Shown here: positions 24,024 through 33,385 of the stretch, one piece after another | How the letters are laid out: each line of letters starts with the position of its first letter | Numbering within the stretch: the first letter of the stretch is position 1 | From: Chryseobacterium sp. LJ668 | GTDB taxonomy: Bacteria > Bacteroidota > Bacteroidia > Flavobacteriales > Weeksellaceae | Length of the DNA stretch: 64,000 bases | NCBI RefSeq assembly: GCF_019613955.1 | Contig: NZ_CP080443.1 | Span: 1,426,001-1,490,000 of the forward strand | Direction: 5' to 3' | Position numbers and translations under genes: made by a program | The notes under the pieces: model-generated | Databases searched by the model: none | The model's input: only the letters and a program-made list of their open reading frames with translations | What the model was told of the DNA's origin: nothing

Positions 24024-25265
24024 ATGTTATACTACTTATACGAATACTTAACGAGTCACGGCATTCACATACCAGGAATGAATTTGTTGAGGTACATTTC
24101 GTTCCGTGCAGGAATGGCAGTTTTGTTGTCTCTCACGATTGCTCTTATTTATGGAAAAAGCATCATCAATTATCTGAGAGGCAAACAAATGGGCGAGCTG
24201 GTTCGTGATTTAGGTTTAGACGGGCAAAAGCAAAAAGAAGGAACACCTACAATGGGTGGTTTTATTATCATTATTGCCACATTGATTCCTGTTTTGCTGT
24301 TTACGAGAATTACCAATGTGTATATTGTGCTTTTAATGGTTACAGTTGTTTGGATGGGCGCGATAGGTTTTATAGACGATTATTTAAAGAAAATTAAAAA
24401 AAATAAAGACGGATTAAGCGGAAAATTTAAAATCGTCGGGCAGGTAGGTTTAGGGCTAATTATAGGAGTGACAATGTATTTCCATCCCGATATTACGGTT
24501 AAAAGAAAATATGCAGATACAAAAGGGGTCAATAGAAACAATGTAGAGCAGAATTTCATGCCTGCCGAGAAAATCACGGTTTCTACGGTTCCTTTTGCTA
24601 AAAATAATGAATTTGACTATAGTGGAATTCTTTTCTGGATGAATGATAAAGATGCTCACGAATGGGCTTGGATTGTATTTATCCCTATTGTAATATTCAT
24701 CATAACAGCCGTGTCAAACGGAGCCAATATTACAGATGGAATTGATGGTCTCGCCGCCGGAACCAGTACAGTTATTCTTTTGACGCTGGCGTTTTTCACC
24801 TACGTTTCCGGAAACATCATCTTTGCAGATTATCTCAACATCATGTTCCTCCCAAATATGGGTGAAACCACGATTTTTGTCGTCGCCATGGTGGGCGCAG
24901 TTATCGGATTTTTCTGGTACAATACTTATCCGGCACAGGTTTTTATGGGCGACACAGGAAGCTTAATGTTGGGAGGAGTAATTGCCGTTTTAGCGGTTAT
25001 TTTAAGAAAAGAATTAATGATTCCTGTGCTTTGCGGAATTTTCCTGATAGAAAATGTTTCGGTAATGCTTCAAGTCGTAGTTTTTAAATACAGAAAAAGA
25101 AAATTTGGGTTAGAATACGCCCAGAATAATAGATTGTTTAAAATGTCTCCATTGCATCATCATTATCAGAAAGATGGTTTTCACGAAAGTAAAATTGTCA
25201 ACAGAATGATTATTATTGGTGTAATGTTAGCGATTGTATGTCTCATCACATTGAAGATGAGATAA
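24024..25265 (+). CDS. mraY: Phospho-MurNAc-pentapeptide transferase MraY
   Basis: The 413-residue integral membrane enzyme moves phospho-MurNAc-pentapeptide onto undecaprenyl phosphate to make lipid I. Conserved loops include [10 protein letters not shown] (about 114-123), [27 protein letters not shown] and [11 protein letters not shown]. It is about 50 residues longer than the E. coli enzyme because of a polar insert between about 160 and 215 ([14 protein letters not shown]...), a feature I associate with Bacteroidetes MraY. Confidence 0.97.
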   Translation: MLYYLYEYLTSHGIHIPGMNLLRYISFRAGMAVLLSLTIALIYGKSIINYLRGKQMGELVRDLGLDGQKQKEGTPTMGGFIIIIATLIPVLLFTRITNVYIVLLMVTVVWMGAIGFIDDYLKKIKKNKDGLSGKFKIVGQVGLGLIIGVTMYFHPDITVKRKYADTKGVNRNNVEQNFMPAEKITVSTVPFAKNNEFDYSGILFWMNDKDAHEWAWIVFIPIVIFIITAVSNGANITDGIDGLAAGTSTVILLTLAFFTYVSGNIIFADYLNIMFLPNMGETTIFVVAMVGAVIGFFWYNTYPAQVFMGDTGSLMLGGVIAVLAVILRKELMIPVLCGIFLIENVSVMLQVVVFKYRKRKFGLEYAQNNRLFKMSPLHHHYQKDGFHESKIVNRMIIIGVMLAIVCLITLKMR

Positions 25266-25321
25266 AATTAGCAGTAAGCGATAAGCTTTAAGCTTAAAGC
25301 CTAATGCATAAAGCAAATTAT

Positions 25322-26668
25322 ATGAAAATAGTTGTTTTAGGAGGTGGAGAAAGTGGTTGTGGTGCTGCTTATTTGGCTAAAAAGAAAGGTTTGGAGGTGT
25401 TTCTTTCAGACAAGGGAGCCATTAAGGATAGCTACAGGCAATTTCTTATCGATAATGAAATTGAATTTGAAGAAGGAAACCACGATGAAGCAAGAATCTT
25501 AAGCGCAGACTGGATCGTAAAAAGCCCGGGAATCCCGAAAAAGGCAGATATGATTTACAAAATTCATTTGAAAGGAATCAGAATTTCTTCGGAAATAGAA
25601 TTTGCTTCAGAATTTACCAACGCCAAGATCATTGCCATCACCGGGAGCAATGGGAAAACGACGACAACCTCTTTGATCTATTACATTCTTAAAAAAGACG
25701 GAATGAATGTAGGTTTAGGCGGAAATATCGGATACAGCTTTGCAAAGCAGGTTGCTGATGAAAACCATGAATATTATGTTTTGGAGGTAAGCTCTTTCCA
25801 GTTAGATGATATTCAGAATTTCAGACCGTATATTTCTTTGTTGCTGAATCTGTCTAAAGATCATTTAGATCAGTATAATTACAACTACGAAGAATATGCT
25901 TTGGCAAAATTCAGGATCGCTGAAAATCAAGAGAATGACAATTTTTTCATCTATAATAAAGATGACGAAATGAGCAAAAATATTCTGGAAAAATTTGAGA
26001 TTAAAGCAAAAATGATCCCTTTTTCAACCAAAGAAAAGCTGAATGAAGGGGGTTTTATTGATGATGAAGAATTAATTGTACGGCTAAAAGATAAATTCTC
26101 GATGAAAATAGAAGAATTGTCTTTAATGGGAACCCACAATGTTGCCAACAGCTTAGCAGCGTCAATCGCCGGTAAAATATTGGACATTAATAATGAAAGC
26201 ATCAGAAATTCATTAATGACCTTTCAGGCAGTTGAACACAGACTAGAATTAGTTACTGAGGTTGACGGAGTAAAATTCATCAACGACAGCAAAGCAACCA
26301 ATGTAAATGCAACATATTACGCTTTAGAAAGTATGAAAACCCCAACCGTTTGGATTGTTGGTGGACAGGATAAAGGAAATGACTACTCAGAAATTGAAGA
26401 TTTAGTCAAAAGAAAAGTAAAAGCAATTGTTTGTTTAGGAATTGACAATCAGAAAATCATAGACTTCTTTAAAGATAAAAAAGAATTTATTTATAATACT
26501 TCCAGCATGGAAGAAGCGGTGACCATTTCAAAATCATTGGCCAAAAACGGCGATACGGTTTTATTATCACCTTGCTGTGCAAGCTTCGATTTATTTAAGA
26601 ATTATGAAGACCGCGGTAATCAGTTTAAAGAACAGGTTTTAAAAGCAACAGCTCATAGCAATAGCTAA
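25322..26668 (+). CDS. murD: UDP-MurNAc-L-Ala-D-Glu ligase MurD
   Basis: The enzyme adds D-glutamate to UDP-MurNAc-L-alanine. From ATG 25322 (MKIVVLGGGESGCGAA) it is 448 residues, which fits the family; the ATG at 25304 would add six residues without similarity, so I chose the later start. It has an N-terminal UDP-binding Rossmann motif GGGESG, P-loop ITGSNGKTTTT (about 103-113), HLDQY at about 181 and a C-terminal SPCCASFDLFKNYEDRG segment. A short spacer with AAGCTTTAAGC-type words precedes the gene. Confidence 0.96.
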   Translation: MKIVVLGGGESGCGAAYLAKKKGLEVFLSDKGAIKDSYRQFLIDNEIEFEEGNHDEARILSADWIVKSPGIPKKADMIYKIHLKGIRISSEIEFASEFTNAKIIAITGSNGKTTTTSLIYYILKKDGMNVGLGGNIGYSFAKQVADENHEYYVLEVSSFQLDDIQNFRPYISLLLNLSKDHLDQYNYNYEEYALAKFRIAENQENDNFFIYNKDDEMSKNILEKFEIKAKMIPFSTKEKLNEGGFIDDEELIVRLKDKFSMKIEELSLMGTHNVANSLAASIAGKILDINNESIRNSLMTFQAVEHRLELVTEVDGVKFINDSKATNVNATYYALESMKTPTVWIVGGQDKGNDYSEIEDLVKRKVKAIVCLGIDNQKIIDFFKDKKEFIYNTSSMEEAVTISKSLAKNGDTVLLSPCCASFDLFKNYEDRGNQFKEQVLKATAHSNS

Positions 26669-26678
26669 AGCAAAGATT

Positions 26679-27917
26679 ATGAACGAACAGTACACAGAAA
26701 ACAAATTTGAATATCTGAAAGGCGATAAAGTGCTTTGGATGGTCATTATTGTGATCTCCATTTTCTCGATTTTCCCTGTGTATTCTGCAAGTTCAAATCT
26801 AGAATACATTGTCAATAACGGAACGACAACAGGTCACGTTATGAAGCACATGTTTTTCGTAGTCCTTGGTTTGGGGATTATGAGATTGGCAGGAACGGTA
26901 AAATATGAGTACATCGGAAAGCTGAGCAGTATTTTACTGGGTTTAATGGTCGTTCTATTGATTGTGACCATGTTTACAGGCCAGACTATCGACGGCGCGA
27001 GTGCTTCAAGATGGCTGAAAATTCCGGGAACGCCGATTTCGTTTCAGCCGTCCTCATTTGCTTTCTTAATGTTGATCATTTATCTGTGCAGATATTTAAC
27101 GAAGAAAATAACAAGAGAAAGGCTGCCGATCGAGAACATTATGTACATTTTCGGGCCGATTTTATTAGTTTTTGTACTTGTTGCTAAAGATAACGGCTCT
27201 ACAGCTCTGATGATTTTAATGGTTTCAGTAATCGTTTTGATTATCGGGCAGCTTCACTGGAAGTATATTGCAGGATTTATTTCAGCATCATTTGTTGCGA
27301 TTGCTTTGTTTTTGTTAATTGCTTTAAATACCAATATGATCGGCGGAAACCGTGTACATACATGGATGAGCCGTATAGAAACATTTACTTCAAGCAAAGC
27401 AAAAACGGCTGATGTAGATGATGAAAGCGTAAAAGCAAAAAACTATCAGGTTATGCAGGCGAAAGCCGCAATTGTTCATGGTGGAGTTACCGGAATGGGT
27501 CCCGGAAAAAGTGCTTTAAAACAAATGCTTCCGCAGTCTGCATCCGACTTTATTTTTGCAGTAATCGTAGAAGAATATGGAGTGATTGGTGCTGTGTTTT
27601 TAATCAGTATGTATCTGATAATGATTATTAGAATCGTGATGATTGCCAGCAAAATGCCCGCATTTTTCGGATCGTTGCTGGTCCTCAGTCTCGGGGTGAT
27701 GATTTTTATACAATTGGCAGTTAATATTGCTGTTGCGGTCAACTTGATTCCAGTAACGGGACAGCCATTACCACTAATAAGTTACGGAGGAACCTCAATG
27801 CTGGTAACCTATTTACAGCTGGGAATTATTTTAAATATCAGCTCAAGAATCCAGATATATGATGAAGAAGGAATGGGAAAAAAACAAAGTATAGTTGAAA
27901 TAAACGACATCGCTTAA
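26679..27917 (+). CDS. ftsW: Septal peptidoglycan polymerase FtsW (SEDS family)
   Basis: The 412-residue SEDS glycosyltransferase has about ten transmembrane helices and partners with FtsI. Conserved segments are GASRWLKIPGTPISFQPSSF (about 107-126), the KDNGSTAL segment and the C-terminal FtsW/RodA/SpoVE signature NLIPVTGQPLPLISYGGTS. The order murD-ftsW-murG is canonical. It is 10 bp after murD and 11 bp before a small unknown gene. Confidence 0.96.
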   Translation: MNEQYTENKFEYLKGDKVLWMVIIVISIFSIFPVYSASSNLEYIVNNGTTTGHVMKHMFFVVLGLGIMRLAGTVKYEYIGKLSSILLGLMVVLLIVTMFTGQTIDGASASRWLKIPGTPISFQPSSFAFLMLIIYLCRYLTKKITRERLPIENIMYIFGPILLVFVLVAKDNGSTALMILMVSVIVLIIGQLHWKYIAGFISASFVAIALFLLIALNTNMIGGNRVHTWMSRIETFTSSKAKTADVDDESVKAKNYQVMQAKAAIVHGGVTGMGPGKSALKQMLPQSASDFIFAVIVEEYGVIGAVFLISMYLIMIIRIVMIASKMPAFFGSLLVLSLGVMIFIQLAVNIAVAVNLIPVTGQPLPLISYGGTSMLVTYLQLGIILNISSRIQIYDEEGMGKKQSIVEINDIA

Positions 27918-27928
27918 AACAAAACAAA

Positions 27929-28171
27929 ATGGAAGTAAGAAAAATTACGTTTACCGACAATAAAAATTCAAATAGTAAGATAGTTATTGAAACAAACGAA
28001 AATATCGTCAGTTTTCTTGAAACTTTCAGATTGGAAGTTGGTGAAGTTATAGAACTCAACAATGCGATGTATACCGTGAAAACGATATCGGAAAAACAGG
28101 TTGACGGAAAAAATGAATTTTTGGTCGATGTAGAATTTATTGATTTGATTGAAAATCAACCTACCGCTTAA
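27929..28171 (+). CDS. Small conserved-looking protein inside the dcw cluster
   Basis: 80 residues with beta-rich character (KITFTDNKNSNSKIVIETNE, VGEVIELNNAMYTVKTIS) and an acidic C-terminal end. It has no signal peptide or membrane helix, and no known domain. It sits between ftsW and murG with spacings of 11 and 7 bp and is surely co-transcribed. A cytoplasmic role linked to wall synthesis is possible but is inferred from position only. Confidence 0.7.
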   Translation: MEVRKITFTDNKNSNSKIVIETNENIVSFLETFRLEVGEVIELNNAMYTVKTISEKQVDGKNEFLVDVEFIDLIENQPTA

Positions 28172-28178
28172 AATTGAT

Positions 28179-29285
28179 ATGATGAGCAAAAAACTAAAAA
28201 TATTATTGAGCGGTGGCGGAACAGGTGGACATATCTTTCCGGCAATTGCTATTGCAGACGAAATCAGAAAAAGGTTTCCTGATGCAGAATTTTTGTTCAT
28301 CGGAGCCAATGGGAAAATGGAAATGGAAAAAGTTCCACAGGCAGGCTACAAAATAGAAGGAATTGACATCGCAGGAATCGACAGAGGAAATATGTTATCC
28401 AATTTAGGTCTGCCTTTCAAAATTTGGAAAAGCTTGTCTAAATCTAAAAGAATCATTAAAAGTTTCGCTCCGGATTTTGCGGTAGGAACAGGTGGTTTCG
28501 CAAGCGGACCCGCTTTATATGAAGCAAGCAAAATGGGTATTCCAATTTTTATCCAGGAGCAGAATGCACATGCAGGAGTAACGAATAAAATATTAAGTAA
28601 AAAGGCAAAAGCAGTTTTTACCGCTTATCCTAGAGTAGATGGTTTTCCGAATGAAAAAATCAAGTTCCTGGGAAATCCTATCCGTGAGAATATCATTTCA
28701 GGAATGCAGGAAACTTCTGAGGCAAAAGAAAAAATGGGTTTAAATAAAGATAAACTCACGATTCTTTCAGTTGGTGGTTCTTTGGGTTCAAGAACTTTAA
28801 ACAACGGCTGGAAAGACAATTTAGATAAATTAAAAGAAAAAGGCTACCAGTTAATCTGGCAAACCGGAAAATTGGATTATAGCGAATTGAGCAGCGAATC
28901 TCGAATCTCGAATCTCAAATCTCAAATCCAGTTAAAGGAATTCATCAAAGACATGGAAACTGCCTATTCAGCAGCTGATATCATTGTTTCAAGAGCGGGT
29001 GCAATTGCCATTTCTGAGCTGGCGGTAGCGCAAAAGCCGGTTTTATTGGTTCCGTTTCCATTTGCTGCGGAAGATCATCAAACCAAAAATGCGATGACTC
29101 TCGTTGAAAAAAACGCAGCTAAAATGGTAAAGGACTCTGAAATGCAAGACAAATTCTGGAGTGCATTATCAGAAATCTGCGAAAACGAAAATGTCAGAAA
29201 AGAAATGTCAGACAATCTGAAATATTTTGCTAAACCCAATGCCGCAAAAGAGATTGTGGATGAAATTTTTAAAGTGATAAAATAG
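28179..29285 (+). CDS. murG: UDP-GlcNAc transferase MurG (lipid II synthesis)
   Basis: Adds GlcNAc to lipid I on the cytoplasmic face. From ATG 28179 it is 368 residues; a TTG at 28149 inside the upstream gene is not convincing. The N-terminal SGGGTGGHIFPA (about 10-21), GTGGFASGP and the C-terminal VSRAGAIAISELAVAQKPV are standard. Residues about 240-251 are encoded by five near-identical 7-bp units (CGAATCT x3, CAAATCT, CAAATCC; 28895-28929), an unusual tract in an essential gene and discussed among the findings. Confidence 0.96.
   Translation: MMSKKLKILLSGGGTGGHIFPAIAIADEIRKRFPDAEFLFIGANGKMEMEKVPQAGYKIEGIDIAGIDRGNMLSNLGLPFKIWKSLSKSKRIIKSFAPDFAVGTGGFASGPALYEASKMGIPIFIQEQNAHAGVTNKILSKKAKAVFTAYPRVDGFPNEKIKFLGNPIRENIISGMQETSEAKEKMGLNKDKLTILSVGGSLGSRTLNNGWKDNLDKLKEKGYQLIWQTGKLDYSELSSESRISNLKSQIQLKEFIKDMETAYSAADIIVSRAGAIAISELAVAQKPVLLVPFPFAAEDHQTKNAMTLVEKNAAKMVKDSEMQDKFWSALSEICENENVRKEMSDNLKYFAKPNAAKEIVDEIFKVIK
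28895..28929 (+). repeat. Heptanucleotide tandem repeat within murG
   Basis: Five direct 7-bp units: CGAATCT at 28895, 28902 and 28909, CAAATCT at 28916, CAAATCC at 28923. Because 7 is not a multiple of 3, gain or loss of one unit would shift the murG frame. Confidence 0.9.
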
Positions 29286-29293
29286 ATAAAGCG

Positions 29294-29367
29294 TTTGTCA
29301 TTCTGAATGAAACGCAGTGAATGAAGAATCTATCATATTGACATTCTTTATTCCTCAGAATGACAAA
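29294..29367. repeat. Short intergenic element with 13-bp terminal inverted repeats
   Basis: TTTGTCATTCTGA (29294-29306) and TCAGAATGACAAA (29355-29367) are perfect inverted repeats around a 48-bp centre, between murG and murC. Elements of the GTCATTCTGA type are frequent between genes in Bacteroidetes genomes, in my recollection. It may fold as a hairpin in the dcw transcript. Confidence 0.65.
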
Positions 29368-29389
29368 GTGAATTTTTTTAATTAAATAA

Positions 29390-30748
29390 ATGAACAATTT
29401 AGAAACATATCAAAATTTTTACTTCGTCGGAATCGGAGGTATCGGAATGAGTGCTTTGGCGCGCTATTTCCACGCTTCGGGCAAGAATGTTTTGGGATAC
29501 GATAAAACCAATACAAAACTGACTCAACTTTTAATGAGCGAAGGAATTGATATTGTTTTTGAAGATGTTATTGATGAGGAAATTACTTCTCTCGAGAAAG
29601 AAAAGACATTGGTCATCTATACTCCGGCAATCAAAAAGCTTGGAATTTTAGATTATTTTAATGACAATCGGTTTCAAGTTTTAAAAAGAGCAAAAGTTTT
29701 AGGTTTAATCACCGACAATACAGACTGCATCGCAGTTGCAGGAACTCACGGAAAGACAACAACATCCACTTTGGTTTCGCATTTATGCAAAGAAGCAGAT
29801 CTGCCATTTTCATGTTTTTTAGGTGGAATTTCTGAGAATTTTAAATCAAATTTCCTGTATAACGGAAATCAATATTCTGTAGTGGAAGCCGATGAATATG
29901 ACAGAAGTTTTCTCAGCCTTTCTCCGGATTGGGCAGTCATTACTTCTACAGATGCAGATCATCTAGACATTTATGGCGATAAAAATACCATTGAGGAAGG
30001 TTTTAGACAATTTGCGGCATTAGTTCCTCAAGACAAGCAACTTTTTGTAAAAAAAGGAATCGAGATTGGGAGAGATCATAAAACTTACGCTGTAAATGAA
30101 GTTGCAGACTATTATTCAGATAACCTTCGTATGGATTATGATAAAATCTATTTCGATTTTCATACGCCAACAGAAACGGTAAAAGATTTCGTCTGGGATG
30201 TTCCGGGAATTCATAATGTTGAAAATGCCACGGTTGCCTTGGCAATTTTATACAATTTAGGAGTCAGTTTTGAAACTTTAAAGAAAGCGATTGCCAATTT
30301 TAAAGGCATAAAAAGAAGATATACAAAACATATTTATCCAAGCGGGAAAATTTATATTGATGATTATGCACACCATCCGACAGAAATCAATGCGGTAGTG
30401 GGTTCTATTAAAACATTTTATCCGGATAAAAAACTGCTTGTTGTGTTTCAGCCGCACTTGTTCAGTAGAACAAGAGATTTTGCAGATGGTTTTGCTGAGA
30501 GTTTAAGCAATTCTGAAGAGTTGATTTTGCTTGATATCTATCCCGCAAGAGAACTTCAGGAAAATTTTGAAGGAATTACTTCAGATTGGCTTTTAGAAAA
30601 AGTGACTTTAGATAAAAAAGAAATTTCAGATTTGTCTGAAGCTTTTAATAAAATAAAAGAAAAAGAATTTGACATTTTGCTCACGGTGGGTGCAGGAAAT
30701 ATAGACACACTGTATGACCCGATTTGTGAGTGGCTTTCAAATAATTAG
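29390..30748 (+). CDS. murC: UDP-MurNAc:L-alanine ligase MurC
   Basis: The 452-residue ligase starts peptide-stem synthesis. N-terminal VGIGGIGMSALA (13-24) binds UDP-MurNAc, the P-loop is AVAGTHGKTTTS (115-126), STDADHLDIYG is the metal/carbamate region and DDYAHHPTE (about 323-331) is typical of MurC. It is the last mur gene of the cluster and precedes ftsQ by 65 bp with low-complexity spacer words. Confidence 0.96.
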   Translation: MNNLETYQNFYFVGIGGIGMSALARYFHASGKNVLGYDKTNTKLTQLLMSEGIDIVFEDVIDEEITSLEKEKTLVIYTPAIKKLGILDYFNDNRFQVLKRAKVLGLITDNTDCIAVAGTHGKTTTSTLVSHLCKEADLPFSCFLGGISENFKSNFLYNGNQYSVVEADEYDRSFLSLSPDWAVITSTDADHLDIYGDKNTIEEGFRQFAALVPQDKQLFVKKGIEIGRDHKTYAVNEVADYYSDNLRMDYDKIYFDFHTPTETVKDFVWDVPGIHNVENATVALAILYNLGVSFETLKKAIANFKGIKRRYTKHIYPSGKIYIDDYAHHPTEINAVVGSIKTFYPDKKLLVVFQPHLFSRTRDFADGFAESLSNSEELILLDIYPARELQENFEGITSDWLLEKVTLDKKEISDLSEAFNKIKEKEFDILLTVGAGNIDTLYDPICEWLSNN

Positions 30749-30813
30749 TAATAAAGAAATTAAACAGTTTGAATGTCTGAAATCTGACGTCTGCAATCTG
30801 TTATCAAGATAAA

Positions 30814-31785
30814 ATGAAAAACAAATACAGAATTTTAAAAATTGCCATCACAGTGATCATTCTTGGATTCCTGCTGAGTTTCTCATTGAAGAGATTCAGC
30901 GCCCAGAAGATTACAGACAGCAAGATTTCTGTGAAATTGAATGAAAAAACTCCGGTATACTTTATTGACGAAAAAGATATTAAACAAATCGTCCTTAAAG
31001 AAAACCCTTCAGGACAAATAGGAAAATTGAATATTCCGGAACTGGAAAAGAAAATCAATGCACTTCCCGCGGTTGACAGCGCCAATGTGTATTTAAATTT
31101 AAATGGAAAACTCAATTTAGATATCAAGCAGAGAGTTCCGGTTTTCAGATTAAATAATGACGGAAAAGATTTTTATGTAGACGAAAAGGGAACAGAATTC
31201 CCGATTTCCAGAACCTACTCTCATCCTTGCATGTTGGTGACGGGAGATGTAAAAAAAGATGAGTATGAAAAGCTGGCTGAGCTGGTTGATAAAATCAACA
31301 AAGATGATTTCAGTAAAAAATATTTTATTGGAATTTCAAAATATAAAGACAGCTACAATCTGCTGACAAGCGAAGGAAATTATAAGGTGGAGATTGGAGA
31401 TTTAGAAAATATTGAATTAAAGGTAAAAGGTTTTAAAACTTTTGTTGAGAAATATTTAGTTTTTCAGGATCCTGAGAAATACAATATGGTTTCGGTAAAA
31501 TATCAGAATCAGATTGTAACGACTTTAAATCCTTATTTTAAAGAAAACGACAGTATTTTAAAAACCGGGCATAAAGATTTAGCAAAAACACCAATGACGG
31601 TTGCTCCTGCAAAAAAAGCAGAGGTTAATCTGAAACCTAAGGTAAAAAAGGCCAGTTCAGTTTCTTTAAAACCAAAAGAAACCACTACGCCAAAAGCTGT
31701 GGTCAAACCAAAGGAAAAGAAAAAAGCTCCTGAAAAGAAACCGGCAGCAAAACCAAAGACAAAAGCGAAGGTTAAAATAGAATAG
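30814..31785 (+). CDS. ftsQ: Cell division protein FtsQ
   Basis: The 323-residue single-pass protein has cytoplasmic residues 1-9, a membrane helix at about 10-28 (ITVIILGFLLSFS), a POTRA-like domain (about 35-110) and an FtsQ beta domain to about 240. The last 70 residues are an unusual Lys/Pro/Ala-rich tail (PKEKKKAPEKKP). FtsQ recruits FtsL/FtsB to the divisome. Place between murC and ftsA is canonical; the tail is probably disordered and exposed to the periplasm, where it could bind negatively charged envelope polymers. Confidence 0.9.
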   Translation: MKNKYRILKIAITVIILGFLLSFSLKRFSAQKITDSKISVKLNEKTPVYFIDEKDIKQIVLKENPSGQIGKLNIPELEKKINALPAVDSANVYLNLNGKLNLDIKQRVPVFRLNNDGKDFYVDEKGTEFPISRTYSHPCMLVTGDVKKDEYEKLAELVDKINKDDFSKKYFIGISKYKDSYNLLTSEGNYKVEIGDLENIELKVKGFKTFVEKYLVFQDPEKYNMVSVKYQNQIVTTLNPYFKENDSILKTGHKDLAKTPMTVAPAKKAEVNLKPKVKKASSVSLKPKETTTPKAVVKPKEKKKAPEKKPAAKPKTKAKVKIE

Positions 31786-31890
31786 GAAAAAAGAGTCCTG
31801 AAAAGACTACTTAAAAAGGATAAGAGAATCCTATCAAAGAAAATAATAGGCTATAAAATAAATAAGTAACAAATCAAATCGATATACACA

Positions 31891-33279
31891 ATGGAAAATC
31901 AAGAGTATTCAGTAGGTCTTGACATCGGGACGACCAAGATTGTCGCCATTGTCGGAAGGAGGAATGCACACGGGAAAATAGAAATCCTCGGTGTTGGTAA
32001 GGCCAAAAGTCTTGGAGTACATAAGGGTATTGTGAATAATATTTCACAAACCATCAACTCTATCAAAGCAGCTGTGGCAGAAGCGCAGTCAAGCGCAGGT
32101 GTACCTATTCATAAGGTCACCGTGGGTATAGCCGGCAAACACATCCGTTCGCTGCAGCACTCAGATTACATTATGCGTGAGAATCCCGACAGATTCATCA
32201 CAGATGATGACATCGAAGCGCTGAAAGACCAGGTGAAAAAGCTTGTAATGCTGCCTGGTGAGGAAATTATTCACGTTTTACCACAGGAATATAAGGTTGA
32301 TTCTGAAGGTGAAATTCAGGAACCTGTAGGAATGCACGGAAAGCGCCTGGAAGCCAATTTTCATGTGGTTGTAGGGCAAATGGGAAGTATCAGAAATATT
32401 GCAAGATGCGTAAGAGAAGCTGGTCTGGAGATGGAAGCACTTACTTTAGAGCCTTTAGCATCTTCTGAAGCAGTTTTAACTAAAGAAGAAAAAGAAGCAG
32501 GTGTAGCAATCGTAGACATCGGTGGTGGTACTACAGATATTGCTATTTTTAAAGATAATATCATCCGTCATACGTGCGTCATTCCTTACGGTGGCGGAAT
32601 TATTACAGATGATATCAAAGAAGGCTGTTCAATTATAGAAAAACATGCGGAGCAATTGAAGGTAAAATTCGGTTCTGCAGTTCCGGAACTGGAAAAAGAC
32701 AGCACATTTGTAACCATTCCGGGACTTCACGGAAGACCCGATAAAGAAATTTCATTAAAAACTCTGGCACAAATCATCAATGCGAGAGTGGAAGAAATTT
32801 TGGAAATGGTCAACACAGAATTAAAAGCTTACGGAGCATTTGAACAAAAGAAAAAGCTGATTGCCGGAATTGTTCTTACAGGTGGTGGTTCCAATCTGAA
32901 ACATCTTCGTCAGCTGGCAAATTATACCACAGGATTTGACAGCAGAATTGGTTTTGCTAATGAATATATTGCAAACGATAAAAACCAATATCTGAAAGGT
33001 CCTGAATTTGCAACATCTATCGGTTTGCTGATGGAAAGCTTAAAGATCAGAGATAAAAAAATGGTCTCCGTAGAAGATGAAGCCGAAATTGAGATCGAAA
33101 ATAAGACCGAACAAACTGAGCAGCAAACAGTTTCTGCTGTTGAATCTCAAAGTCAGGCTCTTCAGCAGGTTGTGCAGGAATATGAAACTCCGGCTCAGCA
33201 GCAGCAAAGAAAAGTTAGATTGACCTTCGGACAGTCTCTGATGGAAAAAGTAAAAAAATTCTTTGAAGAAGTAGAATAA
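31891..33279 (+). CDS. ftsA: Cell division protein FtsA
   Basis: The 462-residue actin-like protein has phosphate-1 motif GLDIGTTKIVAIVG (9-22), FtsA domain 1C, phosphate-2 VDIGGGTTD, and the adenosine motif LTGGGSNLKHL. After residue 385 comes a Gln/Glu-rich linker and a C-terminal amphipathic helix (QSLMEKVKKFFEEV), the membrane-targeting sequence. It anchors FtsZ filaments. The 105-bp gap to ftsQ is AT-rich without clear promoter. Confidence 0.96.
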   Translation: MENQEYSVGLDIGTTKIVAIVGRRNAHGKIEILGVGKAKSLGVHKGIVNNISQTINSIKAAVAEAQSSAGVPIHKVTVGIAGKHIRSLQHSDYIMRENPDRFITDDDIEALKDQVKKLVMLPGEEIIHVLPQEYKVDSEGEIQEPVGMHGKRLEANFHVVVGQMGSIRNIARCVREAGLEMEALTLEPLASSEAVLTKEEKEAGVAIVDIGGGTTDIAIFKDNIIRHTCVIPYGGGIITDDIKEGCSIIEKHAEQLKVKFGSAVPELEKDSTFVTIPGLHGRPDKEISLKTLAQIINARVEEILEMVNTELKAYGAFEQKKKLIAGIVLTGGGSNLKHLRQLANYTTGFDSRIGFANEYIANDKNQYLKGPEFATSIGLLMESLKIRDKKMVSVEDEAEIEIENKTEQTEQQTVSAVESQSQALQQVVQEYETPAQQQQRKVRLTFGQSLMEKVKKFFEEVE

Positions 33280-33385
33280 TAAATATAAACGATAAAAGAT
33301 CAATGATAATAGATAATCACAAATATAGATTATGAGTCATTCATCAGTTATCATTCATCAATTATCAATTATTAAAAATATAAGC

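Noticed and set aside
28895..28929. CRISPR-like array
   Set aside because: The units are 7 bp and contiguous, without spacers; no cas gene is present in the window.
33332..33385. Earlier ATG for FtsZ
   Set aside because: The added 18 residues come from AT-rich spacer words (TTATCATTCATCAATTATC) and do not fit FtsZ N-termini.
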